64,000 bases of DNA from Apricaphanius iberus (lineage: Eukaryota; Chordata; Actinopteri; Cyprinodontiformes; Aphaniidae): contig JAPXFQ010001662.1 in NCBI GenBank assembly GCA_028564705.1, positions 4,214,001-4,278,000 of the forward strand, written 5' to 3'. This document shows positions 15,291-26,699 of this stretch, piece by piece. A program made the position numbers and the translations under genes. The notes beneath the pieces are model-generated. The model had not been told where the DNA came from, ran no database searches, and worked only from the letters and a program-made list of their open reading frames with translations. Numbering within the stretch: the stretch's first letter is position 1; every line of letters starts with the position of its first letter.

Positions 15291-16244
15291 TATTGGAAAG
15301 AATTTATTTCACAAGCTTATCAACGATGTCCCCCATATATATTTTCCAGTGTGCAGGGATTGCTAACATTTAATCAAAGCTGTAGTCTTTAAACATGGAA
15401 AGCTTGTGTTACAGACATGCTGCTGTCTTCAAAGATGCAACAGTGACAGCTTCATGAATTTCCGCTTAAGTACATCGTATTTGCCTCTATAATTTATTTT
15501 GTGATCTAAAAAAATCTGTTCCCTTCAGTAAATAATATAATTTTTTTCCATCTATTCGAAAAACATTAGATTGAATGTGTAAAGTATACCCATGCTTTTG
15601 CCGCAGAGAAAATAATCTAAGAATGTGAATTGTCTCCATCTGTAACCAGTCATAGTGTCACCTTTGCGATTTTTCTCCGTACACATGAATGGCATTTGGA
15701 TAAAATTTAAAATAACATTCAAATACACCAGACTGCTTAAATCCAAGCAATGCTTTTTGTGTAAATCAGCCTGTCTTGTCAGATGCTGCTGTAACACATG
15801 CATGTATGCCTGTTTGGTTGTCTTTTCTGTGGAATACGCAGCGGTGGATTACTGTAGAAATATATCTGGGGGATATGTGAGCCCAGTGCACAGGTTGATA
15901 ATCCACTGCATTAAGACCCGTGCTAGAAAAATAAGGCACACTGGTTGCATTCAGGGAAATAAAATTTAAGTTGCTTTACAATGTTTGATTCCCTTAGGGT
16001 TTGGTAACATGAATTTTGGATTGCATTAAATAACATGCCACAGAAGGCCTATAAAGAAAGAAAACAGGTACAATTAAGGCAGCAGGAATCTGTCTTTTTA
16101 ATTGTCTTTAGACATTTGTTGAAAAGACAGGCGGTCAAATAAAAGACATTTCCACAAATCCTGTGTATTTTCTACAATTTGAATAACTATAATTTCAGTC
16201 TCTTGCTAAAAACATTTAACATTTCTTTGTATAACAAAGTTTTC

Positions 16245-16915
16245 AACATTGGTCTTTTATGTGATAGACTAACACAGAGTAGAGCATAATTATGACATTA
16301 AAAGAAAATAATGAATAGCTTTTAATTATTCTGGGTTGTTTTCGTTAGGTAAACCTTTGTTGCATTGTTTTCTCTATGATAACCCAATATTTAGCTCCAT
16401 GCATTTTCTTATAAACTCTGACCAGTTTGCCTGTCCATGCTGAAGATAATTTTCCCACAGCTTGATGTTTTCATCTCCCTACTAAGTTTCACACAAGCTT
16501 TGATCTTTTTAGGGTTATGTGCAGTTAGTTTTACACCATAAAGATCACTTTGCAGGTAACCCAAATTTTTAACTTTGCTTTAATGTGACCAGCACACCAT
16601 CTTCCACTCATATTCCATGTCTGGTTCAGGAATTGTGGCAAACTGGCAAATGGCTTTCTTGCTACTGTTCCATAAGGTCCACATTTGTTGGGTGTAAAAC
16701 TAACACTTGTCCAGTTAAAAGATAAATCAACCTATGAATCTCTGCAGCTCCTCTAAAATTGCTAGTGGCATCTGGTCTGTGTAATTGCCTGACCTATCGG
16801 TTTTCACTGATGGCCATTTGTCGGGTAGGCTTGAAGTTCTGCCATACTGTTTAGATTTTCTGAATGTTGTTAAGAGTTGTTGAAAGCTTTTGATATTATT
16901 CTATAAAAGTGATGC
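16245..16915 (-). mobile_element. Decayed Tc1/mariner transposon
   Basis: The plus strand shows the reverse complement of a fish Tc1-like element: terminal-repeat sequence TTTTATGTGATAGACTAACA (about 16256), then antisense transposase blocks including ATCTCTGCAGCTCCTCTAAA (about 16738) and GTTGAAAGCTTTTGATATTA (about 16879). No frame survives. Confidence 0.65.
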
Positions 16916-17330
16916 AGCCAGTGTACCATGTTTAAGCTGTCATCTTGAGTCAACATACCTAAAACAAGTGATTGGTTTATTACTAGGCCTCTTGAACACT
17001 TCGAAACATGTTGAGCATGTAATCTAGCCATCTATATGAGCTGCATTGGAACAAGGACACCAGGCATGAGCGGTGGGGAGTTGGTTAGGGCCGAGCGGGC
17101 TTGGGTACCTGCCTCTTTCTTCTATGATGCCCCAAGTGTATTGTTTTTTCTAGAGTGTGCATGGTGTATCCTGTAGGTCACTGAAGATGAACTGAACCCA
17201 ACTGGGGGGTTCCCACCACCACTATCTTAGCTGTGTCACACATCTCATCACACCTGGAAAATACAAAAAAATGGACAAAGAGGTGGCGCTGAGAGTGGGG
17301 CTGGGAAGGTGGGACAGATGATTGGGCATC

Positions 17331-17500
17331 ATGTGGCGTAATGGTTGATTTAGACGCCCCATGTGCAGAGGCCTCAGTCCTCAACGCGGCTGTGTCCAGT
17401 TCAAGTCCTGTCCCGGTTGATCTTTGACACATGTCTTCCTCCACCTCTCTCCCCTTTCAAAAATCTACTTTCCACTGTCAAATAAAGGCTTTTTGGTCAA
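17331..17500 (+). mobile_element. tRNA-derived SINE, copy 1
   Basis: An A-box-like GTGGCGTAATGG is followed by a B-box-like GTTCAAGTCC (about 17398-17407), a conserved body and the tail GTCAAATAAAGGC before an A-rich end. The tail is partly repeated at about 17531-17600. Related copies lie at 46687, 48150 (reverse) and 59634. Confidence 0.7.
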
Positions 17501-17609
17501 AAAAACTTTTTTTAAAAACAAAAAAATTTTGATGCATGTCTACCTCCACCTTTCTCCTCTTTCAAAAATCCAAATAAAGGGTTAGTGGCTCCAAAAAAAC
17601 GTATTAAAG

Positions 17610-18175
17610 AAAAATGTGTGGTGGATGATTGACTCGCTGAGCCGATGTGGCTACAAGCTAAGTGAGCTAAGCTGGAGCTAACTGAAGCTAGGCAGGTGCT
17701 TTTAGCCAGACAATTGGGGTTGAGTGAGTCTACTACACCTCTGCTTTCTAGGCAGATTCAATATTTTTGTCAAATGAAAGCGTGAAGTCTTGTGGTCCAT
17801 AACTTTCAGTAAAACTATGTGAATTTTAATAATCAATATAATGAAGAAGACATGTGACCATTTCAACTCATTTTTAACCAACTGCCATCTTAAATGCAGA
17901 GCAGAAATATAATTTTACTTACTGAAAAAAATGAAGCAGAGACTTCTTGAATGGTCTGTTAGTGCAACCAATACTACAGCAAGCCATCTTTGTCCAATAA
18001 GGACGCAATTAACATCTGAAAATTAATAAACATTGCAGACACAACCGATGGTCAAGTTCGGAGAAACAAAATGGCCAACGCTTTTAACGTGTCTAGTAGG
18101 GTAGAGACTTTCCTGGAGCAAACAAAGGGAAGTAAGCCACTAGTCACCAATGCTAGTGCTGACAGCTCATTTGAG
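17610..18175. other. Intergenic, unidentified, possibly repeat-derived
   Basis: Includes a short tandem-like run of CTAAGTGAGCTAAGCTGGAG (17658-17677) and AT-rich DNA. No coding sequence or clear family was recognised. Confidence 0.35.
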
Positions 18176-18187
18176 ACCTGGCAATCA

Positions 18188-18301
18188 TCCATCCATCCAT
18201 TTTCTTAACCGCTTAATCCTTTATGGGTCGCGGGGGTGCTGGTGCCTATCTCCAGCTGTCAACGTGCGAGAGGCAGGGTACACCCTGGACAGGTCGCCAG
18301 T
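18188..18301 (-). mobile_element. Short retroposed repeat with (GGAT)n tail and 12-bp target duplication
   Basis: On the minus strand the body begins CTGGCGACCTGTCCAGGGTG and ends in AAGCGGTTAAGAAAATGGAT plus GGAT repeats, a very common teleost retroposon tail. It is flanked by identical 12-bp copies ACCTGGCAATCA (18176-18187 and 18302-18313). This looks like a LINE 3' end or SINE with a microsatellite tail; the family name was not established. Confidence 0.75.
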
Positions 18302-18314
18302 ACCTGGCAATCAA

Positions 18315-18316
<2 letters not shown>

Positions 18317-18346
<30 letters not shown>
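18317..18346. repeat. (AT)n microsatellite
   Basis: About 15 AT units just after the right target duplication of the retroposed repeat. Confidence 0.95.
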
Positions 18347-18349
<3 letters not shown>

Positions 18350-20140
18350 TGATTTTTCATAATCTCAAGCCCCCCCCGGCACCCACAGACAGTGTTGTCA
18401 TTATGGTGAACTAGACCTAAAATGTTTTTTTTGATCCAGGCTGTAAATATGATTATTTCTGCTGTGAATCTGGCATTTTTAACATGGGAGTCAATAGGAT
18501 CTTTCTCCTTTCAGAAGCCATTCTCGGGCGGTTGAGGGGGGAATACAATTTTTGTCACTTCTGCGTTGGCTACACATTTGGCACATGGAGTTTGTCCCTG
18601 AGTGGGGAGGCCTGCATGTGCCCTATAACATCTAGCTATTAATAACAATTGCTCAATAGCTGCTATCAGTCACATGACATTAACCAATGCCTCTGCCTCC
18701 AGTCTTGAGCTGCTTAGCTTTGTAAATGAGGTTGCTGATAAGTATAGTGTATACAATAATAGTTACAGGAGTTTATATTACTTTATACAGGGCATTCTTC
18801 AGTTGTCTTGTGGTAACTGGAAAAGCAAAATTAGCTTGCTGAGTGTGTATCGTGCAACTTGGAGACAAAACATTCAACCTGAGCCCATGGTTGAAAGGGG
18901 GCCTCAGACCTGGCCCCTCCAACAACCAAATCATGCCCAAGAATATATATATTTCTTTTAAATATGCCTGTTTTTGGAGGGAAATATAGTCCTGATTTGG
19001 AAGTTGCATAAAAAACAGGCTAAATTTTTTAGCAGTAGTGGTTTCAGATTTCCCTAAACACTGAACCGGTTGGGTCCCATAGAACTCTAGCGACTTTCAG
19101 TTTAATAGGGCTGCTCCAAGTCTGAACAAAATGCTTGGTCCACTAAAGGCTGGGGGAAAAAAGTAACACAACCTCTGTCAGTCCCTCCTCTCTGATTCAG
19201 GCTGCCTCTATCAATTTCAGATAAAGAAATGGCAGTGTGACTTTTACCTGAGGAACTAAGCTCAATGCTCAGTTACAGCCGACTTTTGGTTCGCTCTCCG
19301 CTCCTTTCACCTAACATTACCCATGGCGTCCTCATTGCTGCAAACCGGATTTGGGTTTGAGGTGAGCGGCGAAGAATTAGATAAAGTTACTGTTGTAGAT
19401 CCTCAACTAAAAGGTTTGATCCATAGCCTTTGCACGTAAACATACACATATGTCACAACAGTAGCCGAAAATAGCCAATTGTACCAAATACTCAAACCAC
19501 AGCTTGTATGATCAGCCGGTCGTGTCACAATTCGAAATGTTCCAAAATTAAAATTTTTATACATGTGAACATTTTTATAAAACTTGAAATTCTAAATATC
19601 TTAGACGTGCAAACACCACTATTGAAAAGTAGAGTTGTCTCCTCTGAACCGCGTTGGTCTTTAAAGCTGTCTGCAGCTTAGGTACTGTTCAGGCTAACCA
19701 GTCAGATATGAATGTTTATTTAGTGAGACACTGCAGCAAGTTAAATGGTCCCGTAATGTACTTTATAACAGTTGTTTAATCAGCTATCAGCTCTCCTTGT
19801 CCTTTTTAATGTTTACGGTCTTTAATCAAGTCAGCCCAGCTGCAGCGTCTCAACAGCAACATTGAACTCCGTCAAATAAAACTTTTGCTTTGAAAAGTCC
19901 GCATCTGATGACGTTGATATGTTAGTTTGTCATTCACTATTAGCTTCATGAATATCGGTTGATATTAATCAGGATGATATGCTGTGAACTGTGTTGTTAT
20001 AAGCTGTTTAAAATCTTGCTCTATTTCCCCATTTTTACTTTAAGCACCTACCCTTCTAAAGGTATCTGCACGGCCCTGATTTGTCTGGTTTGATCCTTGA
20101 TCATCATTATAATGGTTGTTCTCCAACGTTTTCTAACAAA
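18350..20140. other. Intergenic, unassigned; one short start-codon ORF
   Basis: No gene recognised. A 38-codon frame from ATG at 19323 (MASSLLQTGFGFEVSGEELD...) has a strong start context (CCCATGGCG) and includes GAG|GTGAGC, a good splice donor. It may be the 5' exon of a lost or transposon gene; no family was recognised. Confidence 0.3.
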
Positions 20141-20149
20141 CCTTGAGAG

Positions 20150-20415
20150 CTTCAAAAGGGTGAAATCTATTTACTACTAAGTGGCTTCTCAAGGTAAATG
20201 ATTGCACTGGGTTGAATATAGGGGTTTTGGATTAAAGGGGGCATTTCAGATTTTAATTTTGAACACTATTGAAAACCAGGTGTCCTTTTCCTTCAACGTA
20301 ACAATTATGTGCTATTATGTGTTGGTGTGGGACATACAATCTCAATAAAATACAATGAAGGTTGTGTTTGTAAAATCAAAAATATAAACGGGTGTGAATA
20401 CTTTTGGAAAAATAA
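20150..20415 (+). mobile_element. Non-autonomous Tc1-like end fragment
   Basis: The plus strand resembles the terminal part of fish Tc1-like elements: CTATTTACTACTAAGTGGCT (about 20167), TGTGTTGGTGTGGGACATAC (about 20318), AATAAAATACAATGAAGG and GTGTGAATACTTTTGG at the end. There is no transposase sequence. The same unit occurs at 43480-43775. Confidence 0.6.
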
Positions 20416-20419
20416 TAAG

Positions 20420-21458
20420 CAGTCACAGTGGTTCATTTCCCAGATTCCATTTAAGGGAATTACAAAGAGTACAGAGTTAACTACAAACCAGTGAACTGAA
20501 AATGTCACATCCACGCTTTTGCTATCACTTTTACTTTTAGTCTGTCGTCACCGAACACACAGCTAACAATGCCAAAAGGGGATAGCTGTCCATTGGCCCT
20601 TGCCTCACCCTCATCCCTATTTTAGCATCAACCTTTGTTGACCCAGTTCTCTGAGCCCATCCGACTGAAACACCAGAGGAATTGACATAGCCTGAGGGAC
20701 CAAAGCAAAATAGCAGGTGCTAAAAGTTTGACAGTGTAGACTGGATATATGTGTTCCCTGGAACGTGAGGTGTAAGGGAGGGTGGTGGAGTTATATCGAC
20801 TCGGCATTAAGCCTTCCTAGATAACACAACCTCTTTAACAGGCTCATGGTTGGGGACAGTTGGATTGAGCTGGTGTGGGATGGGAATGTCTGGTCCCCAC
20901 CACTCGAGCTTGTCAAGTAACTGGCAATCGGTGACATTGTCCATCAAGACGCACAAGCTCTACTCAACTCACCCCTGGTTCTCTGTCCTTTCCCATAGCA
21001 CTATTACTGCCAAACAAGCTGGGCTTTTATCACATTGCTAACCCTGACTCAGAAACTGCATTTCAGGAGGGCTGTGTATTTTTTGTTTTTGTCTTGCCTT
21101 TTTTTTATTGGACAGGGAACACAAACAGATTTACACCACAGGAGTATTCTGCTGCTGGTCCTGCCTCAATGTGGTTAAATCAGTGAGTCAGAAGTGAGAA
21201 TGTAGAGTTTTAACACTTCTCTCTGCTGGTATGAAAGCTTCTAGATCGACACAGAGGAAAGCCCTAACTGACTTACTGTCTACCAGCCAGAGGCATATGC
21301 CAGTAGGAGGGAGGCTATGTAGAAATAAGTTATGGTTAAAGGTTGATACCCTTCACCCCCCATCCCACCCCAGTGAAATAGAGATGTTGCAGAGGCATCT
21401 GCGGCTACCTCTGGAGAAAAGAAACTGTATTCACCATGCTATGAGGCCCTCAGATGCT
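20420..21458. other. Intergenic, no gene seen
   Basis: No recognised coding sequence, and no repeat family assigned. Confidence 0.45.
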
Positions 21459-21465
21459 CCAGACA

Positions 21466-21596
21466 TCCATCCATCCATCCATTTTCTGAACCGCTTATTC
21501 CTCCAGGGGTAGCGGGGGGCTGGTGCCTATCTCCAGCTGTCAACGGGCGAGAGGCGGGGTGCACCCTGGACAGGTCGCCAGTCCATCACAGGTGAA
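21466..21596 (-). mobile_element. Second copy of the (GGAT)n-tailed retroposed repeat
   Basis: Closely similar to 18188-18301, with a slightly longer 5' part (to GTCCATCACAGGTGAA on the plus strand). It is flanked by CCAGACA at 21459-21465 and 21597-21603, a plausible 7-bp target duplication. Confidence 0.7.
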
Positions 21597-21603
21597 CCAG
21601 ACA

Positions 21604-23380
21604 AAAACAAGTAATTATCAAACCTGTAAATATGATTAAAATGATGTCAAGTTAGGATCCAGATGTTTTTATATCATCATGTACCAAACTAAGTGATAAA
21701 ATGTCACAGTACTCACATTAAAGGATCCTATTTGTGCAGTAGAGAAATGCATCCAGCAGCCATTAGATATAATTAGAGACCACAGAATGGTTTTGTATTA
21801 AAACATTTGCAGCAATTTGGCAGCTGTATAATTTAGATGTACTGGATCATGCCATGGACATACATGGAAACACACAAATGCGCGTGCGTGCACGCTCACA
21901 CTCAATCATATACCCTCATCGGCATGTACGCTCACATGTTCATATATGCACACACACAGGGACCTCGGTGCAGCGGACACCTTCAATATTGAACCCAGAC
22001 CCAGGCCTGGGCTCTGTATTTACATGTAAATGGTATACAACAATCTGTGGCCCCCTTTTTGTCTGCTCTGTCTCTCCAGCCTTCTGGGCAAAGGAAGGAG
22101 AGCTAGTAGTCAGATGGGGAGGGGGGGCACATCAGATGGGCTCCCATGGTTATGGAGCCAAATGCTCGGAAAAAGGAGGGAAGAGGCTGACTGACTAGCA
22201 GCCACTGAAACAGCAGGGACTCCCACATAGCATGGAAGAAATCCATGGACCTGTGTCCTTCTCTGACTGGAGAGCAGGAGAGAGATGAAAAGGACAAAGA
22301 AAAAGTCTAACAACTGAATACCAAAACAGATGTCTTGAAAGGAGAGGTCCACTTGATATGCTTTCTGAAAAAAAGGAGAAACCAGTTGAGACGGTTGGGT
22401 CTGGTTTTCTGGAGGAGGACAAATAACCTGGTCTTTTCCTTGTGGGTTGAGGTGTCATATTTGACAAGTGTATATGTGGATGTGGAGGGGTGGGTGTCAG
22501 TGATAAGAAATTACGAACAGCAGTTAGCGTGCATATCCAAGTCACATGGTGGTGGGAAGAAGCCTGTCTGTATTTGTTCCTCATGATCGTCTGTCAAGTG
22601 TTTGTGTATCCTTCTGTGCTGGTGGGTCAGACATGGTGGAGGTCTAGACACATGGACCAAACGCTCTGTCTGAAGGAGGATGCTTGTTTCGAGGTTCCTC
22701 TGATAGTTGTAGACCTTGATACAACAGACCAGCCGTGACAGGCTGGACCCATACTTACTGTTAATGGTCCAGACTCTGTTTTTTTTTATTTTAGAAAATC
22801 TGGTGTCCTTTGAGCTAATTCTCCATCTAGAATGTTATGTTAACAGTCTGGAGCTATTAATGGTTAACTTACTGAAGAGGCAGAACAAAACCTTTTTTTT
22901 TGAAACAATTGAGCACAATAGTTTTACTAGCTGGGTGAATTTGCCACTTTTCCCAATTCATTCATTCCTTTATGTACCTGCACATTGCCCTTTTGCACAC
23001 ATCATGGTGCATTGTCAGATTCATTTGTATTTAAGAATTTTATTAAATTATGAATAATTACTTCTTATTTAAACATTTTCAAAGGTTAAATTTGTAGGCA
23101 TAATTTAAATGACTCACAAGCTGGTTATGAAAACTTTAAATTACATCCAATGTCCTTCCTTTGTTGTTTTTCTTATTTCTCATTAGTTGTTTTAGGTACA
23201 CGCTGTCTGCTGTGGGATGTATTGGGGTCTATAACCCAAATAGATATAATATCTAACAGCAGCAGATCAGTTTGATCAATTTTAAACCGGAATTAGGAAT
23301 ACACAATATGGCAAAGTGATGATACAAAATATAGGTCTGAATTGGTGAGTGGGCAAATGAAGCTTGAGTGCCCCTAAGTA
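21604..23380. other. Intergenic, no gene seen
   Basis: Many overlapping open frames of 60-129 aa occur at 21854-22738 on both strands, but none carries a recognisable domain and none is supported by splice logic. The block near 22000-22300 is GC-richer and repeat-poor. Confidence 0.4.
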
Positions 23381-23381
23381 A

Positions 23382-25440
23382 GTAAATTTATTTATATAGC
23401 ACCTTTCCAGAAATGATCACATATTGCTTTACAGCAGACACAAATACAAACAATCAGATGTCATCATAGAGGGATTCACTGTGCTGCAAGATGTGAGCGA
23501 TGAGGCAAAGGGTTGTGCCCTCATGCTTGGACTTATCTACAGCCTAAATCTGAGCTACCCAAAGCACCTGAAATACACATTTGGATTTCTCCAGAAGGTG
23601 TTTATGGAGTTGGATGGGAAGAACCTATCAATGAAGGTACAGGTTCTGAAAAACAAACTCCTTGAGTAAAACAGCAAACAACAAAACATTTAATCAAAAA
23701 GAAATCAGTAAAAATCAGTGGCCTACAACTACGAATATCAGTGTGTAAAGTGAATAAATCCATTTGAACAGCATTATTTGAGATGTTATTTAAATAAGGA
23801 AGGGGAGTCATATTTCTCTTTGACAGGAGGAAGGAAGTGACTTCCAGAGCCTAAAAGCTCTGCTCCCTATTGTGACAAGTGGGGAAAAAGGAACACAAGA
23901 CGGGTGGCTGACGAAGATCTGAGTGAACAGCAAGGATATGTTATGTGAAGTAGATCACACAGATAATCAGGGGCAAGGCTATGGATACACTTAAAACTGA
24001 GAACTAGAATTAGATTATATGCATAATCACCGACACTATTGGAGAACTGGGGTAATGTTTTCTCTTGATGGAGTCCTAATATGATCCAAGCTGCAAAGTT
24101 CGGAGCTGGAGTTTATGAAGGGACCAAAGTTTATGAAGGGGCCAAAAAGAAGAGAGTTATAATAGTCGATCAAGGAGGTTATGAGGATATGGAAAAATAT
24201 GGCAACAGCATGAGGAAAAAGGAAAGGACAAAGTCAGGTTGAGAGTGTACTTTCAAGTATGACACCCACACTCTTTGTTTGAGTGGAAGGATGAACTAGG
24301 GAGGTTGTGCTGTGAATGGAGAAATTGTTCTGTTTGGTTAGAGTGGAGTTTGTGGCCACAAGTAACACGTCATTTTTAATACTGTTGAGTATGAGAAAAT
24401 TAGAGGAGAACCCTGACCCATTTCCATGAGACAGTCTGAAATCTAGTTTATACTTCTTCAACAGCAAATTTGCACTCAAACGCAGACGCATTGATGGAGA
24501 TGTTTCTCGTTTATGGTTCTACGTTTCTTTCTATCGGATAGTGGATGGAGTAAAAATAGCAATACAGCACTGTAAGGACTTTAGAACTGGGGTGATGTGC
24601 TGTACTTTCCTGGTTCTGGTGAAGATACGAGCAGCAGCATTCTGGATCTGATGCAGCTGTCTGACTGACTTTTTAGGCAAACCTGCAAAGACACTGTGGC
24701 AGCAATCATTCTGACTACAGATAAATGAATGGATGAGTTTTTCGAGTTCCTGTTGCAATATTAGTCCTTTAATAAAAAATTTTCTTCTGTTGATTGAAGG
24801 CGGACATTAGTATCGCTTTTATGTGATCCTGGAGGTTCAGCTCTGAGTCCATCTTTTGATAAGACAAAAAAAAACAGCTAAGTACTTTACCAGAGAGTCT
24901 GACCCAGTTCTCATGTCATTTCAATAATATATCATGGTCAACAGTGTCCAGCAAAGTACCAGCACTGTGGTTCTACCACATTCTGTATTTATGCAAATGT
25001 CACTAAAAACTTTGACAAGGGCAGTCTAGGTGTTGTGGTGAGCGCAGAAACAAGACTGAAAAATATCAAAACAGGGGGTCATTGTTAGGACGCTATTTAA
25101 CTGTCGAAACACAACTTTTTTCATAATTTTGCTGATGAATGGAAATTTAGATTGGCCTGTAGTTCTTCATTAATGTGTTGTCCAGTTTGTTCTTCGTTAG
25201 AAGTGGTTTGATAACAATAGAAATTAATATTAAATTTACAGAATATTTGGCAAAGAGGAAGCATGTCTGGTATAGCCTGCATCAGGGACCTTTCTGTTAC
25301 ATTGAAACAAATGGCCTACATGGTATGATCATCAGCTAGTGGGAAGAGCTGTGTTGTTCATGCTCATAACAAAGATTTTGAAGATGAGAGAAAATAAAAT
25401 CTGTTGCAGAAAGCATTTTCAATTGCTGTAATATTGTTTT
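23382..25440 (-). mobile_element. Fragmented non-LTR retrotransposon block (L2/CR1-like), with other insertions
   Basis: The plus strand begins with AATTTATTTATATAGCACC, the familiar teleost retroelement end. On the minus strand 24758-24531 encodes reverse-transcriptase C-terminal sequence (AGLPKKSVRQLHQIQNAAAR and RTRKVQHITPVLKSL). Other parts (23880-24230, 24900-25430) resemble repetitive sequence often found with it. The 24441-24540 segment is a fragment of the repeat at 52005-52472. Frames are broken; the element is dead. Clade assignment is tentative. Confidence 0.55.
23454..23672 (+). pseudogene. Coding-like fragment of an unknown protein lodged in retroelement debris
   Basis: An open frame ending at 23669 (stop just before ACAGCAAAC) reads VLQDVSDEAKGCALMLGLIY, then NLSYPKHLKYTFGFLQKVF and SMKVQVLKNKLLE. 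This pattern (a GLIYSLNLSYPK core followed by a basic C-terminus) reminds me of the C-terminus of a large uncharacterised fish protein family. It is flanked by CAAACAA on both sides (23447-23453, 23675-23681), suggesting an insertion. No upstream exon or start is visible. Function unknown. Confidence 0.4.
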
Positions 25441-25604
25441 AGACATTACTGCAAAAAGCAAAATAAACTACTTTGTTGTGACATTTCGGAAATTCTTTTA
25501 AATCAAGATTTTTAAGCCATTTTTTTTCCGATAAATTTTCTTTTCTTTCTTTTTTTAAATCATATAAAGTCTTGACTCGAGATATCTAAAAACGCTTTGT
25601 CTTG

Positions 25605-25800
25605 ATGACGGGAAATAGGCAGAGATGAATAGTAACTACTTACATTTACTCACCTTTATTTGAGTAACTTAAAAAAATACTACTTAAAAGTAGTTTTACT
25701 GCACCTTAGTTTTTACTTTTGTCTAAGTAATATTATTGTGAAGAATCACTCGTTTGACTTGAGTAAACAATAATGACAACTCTACAAACTGCAAGTAACT
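25605..25800. repeat. Dispersed teleost repeat (unclassified)
   Basis: GAGATGAATAGTAACTACTT followed by TACATTTACTCACCTTTATT and AAAAGTAGTTTTACTGCACC resembles a common fish interspersed repeat. Boundaries are approximate. Confidence 0.4.
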
Positions 25801-25851
25801 TCTGAATGAAGAACAAACATGTTTTAACCAAAAATGCACAAGACATAAATG

Positions 25852-26100
25852 GTAAATGGACTGGACTTATATAGCGCTTTTCTAGTCTTACTGACCACTC
25901 AAAGCGCTTTACATTGAAGCCGCATTCACCCAATCACACTCGCATTCATACACCGACACCCAACATGGCTCGGTAGGACAATGTAGAATTTGGGGGTTAA
26001 GTGCCTTGCCCAGGGGCACATTGACATGTGACTGGAGGAAGCTGGAATTGAACCTATGACCTTCTGATTGCAAGCCAACTACTCTACCGCAGCCCCAACT
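25852..26100 (+). repeat. Dispersed teleost repeat with tRNA-like end
   Basis: Starts AAATGGTAAATGGACTGGAC and TATATAGCGCTTTTCTAGTC, passes through CACTCAAAGCGCTTTACATT and CTTGCCCAGGGGCACATTGA, and ends GATTGCAAGCCAACTACTCT. I recognise this as a high-copy fish repeat; the classification was not established. Confidence 0.65.
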
Positions 26101-26324
26101 ACATAAACACCAACTACAGCTTATCCTTTAATGTTATTCTCTATCTGCTTAGCCTGTTGTGCCATTTTGAGGTCAAGATACAGGAAGTACCTAACACTTT
26201 GCTAACATATACAGATTGCCAATGTAAATAATGGTTTCATAAATTCTATGTAGGAAAAAAGTGACTTGGAAATAAGTTTCTTCTCCCCAAATTAATTTAG
26301 TTAAAAAAAAGAAAGAAAACAATT

Positions 26325-26690
26325 CTCGGGAGCATGGTGGTGACACTGGTAGCACAGCTAGAAGGTGACCTTGGTTTGATTCCCGCCGGGGACGCTGTGG
26401 GTGCTGAGGGTCTGTTTCCTCCATATCATAATCAAAAAACATGCACCAGTCGTGGGCTGTATACTGCGTCCTCCTGGCTAACCGGGGTGCCATAGCGGTT
26501 TGGGAGGATCTGCTTGGAATAACGTGATCCTTCCACGTGCTACGTCCAGCCGGGGAAACCCCGCCCCTTCAGGTAAAAAGAAGAGCCTGCTCACTCCTCA
26601 AGCATGAAGGAGGCTTGAGCTTCAGTATACGGTTCTCCTGGGGTTGGCAGAGGGAGAGCAATGCCCAGGACTGGACTTAGGTAGGGACAC
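26325..26690 (+). mobile_element. tRNA-derived SINE-like composite
   Basis: The head GCATGGTGGTGACACTGGTA with B-box-like TGGTTTGATTCCCGCC and GTTTCCTCC body are followed by a second conserved block (CCAGCCGGGGAAACCCCGCC, about 26548) and GCATGAAGGAGGCTTGAGC. A degraded copy in reverse lies at about 35510-35690. Confidence 0.5.
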
Positions 26691-26699
26691 TGGGTGATA

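Noticed and set aside
17331..17410. Functional tRNA gene
   Set aside because: A- and B-box-like sequences are present but there is no cloverleaf or anticodon stem, and the unit continues into a SINE body and tail.
21854..22738. Cluster of long overlapping frames (up to 129 aa) on both strands
   Set aside because: No recognisable protein motif, overlapping in several frames at once, and no splice or promoter context; it looks like a stop-poor stretch rather than a gene.
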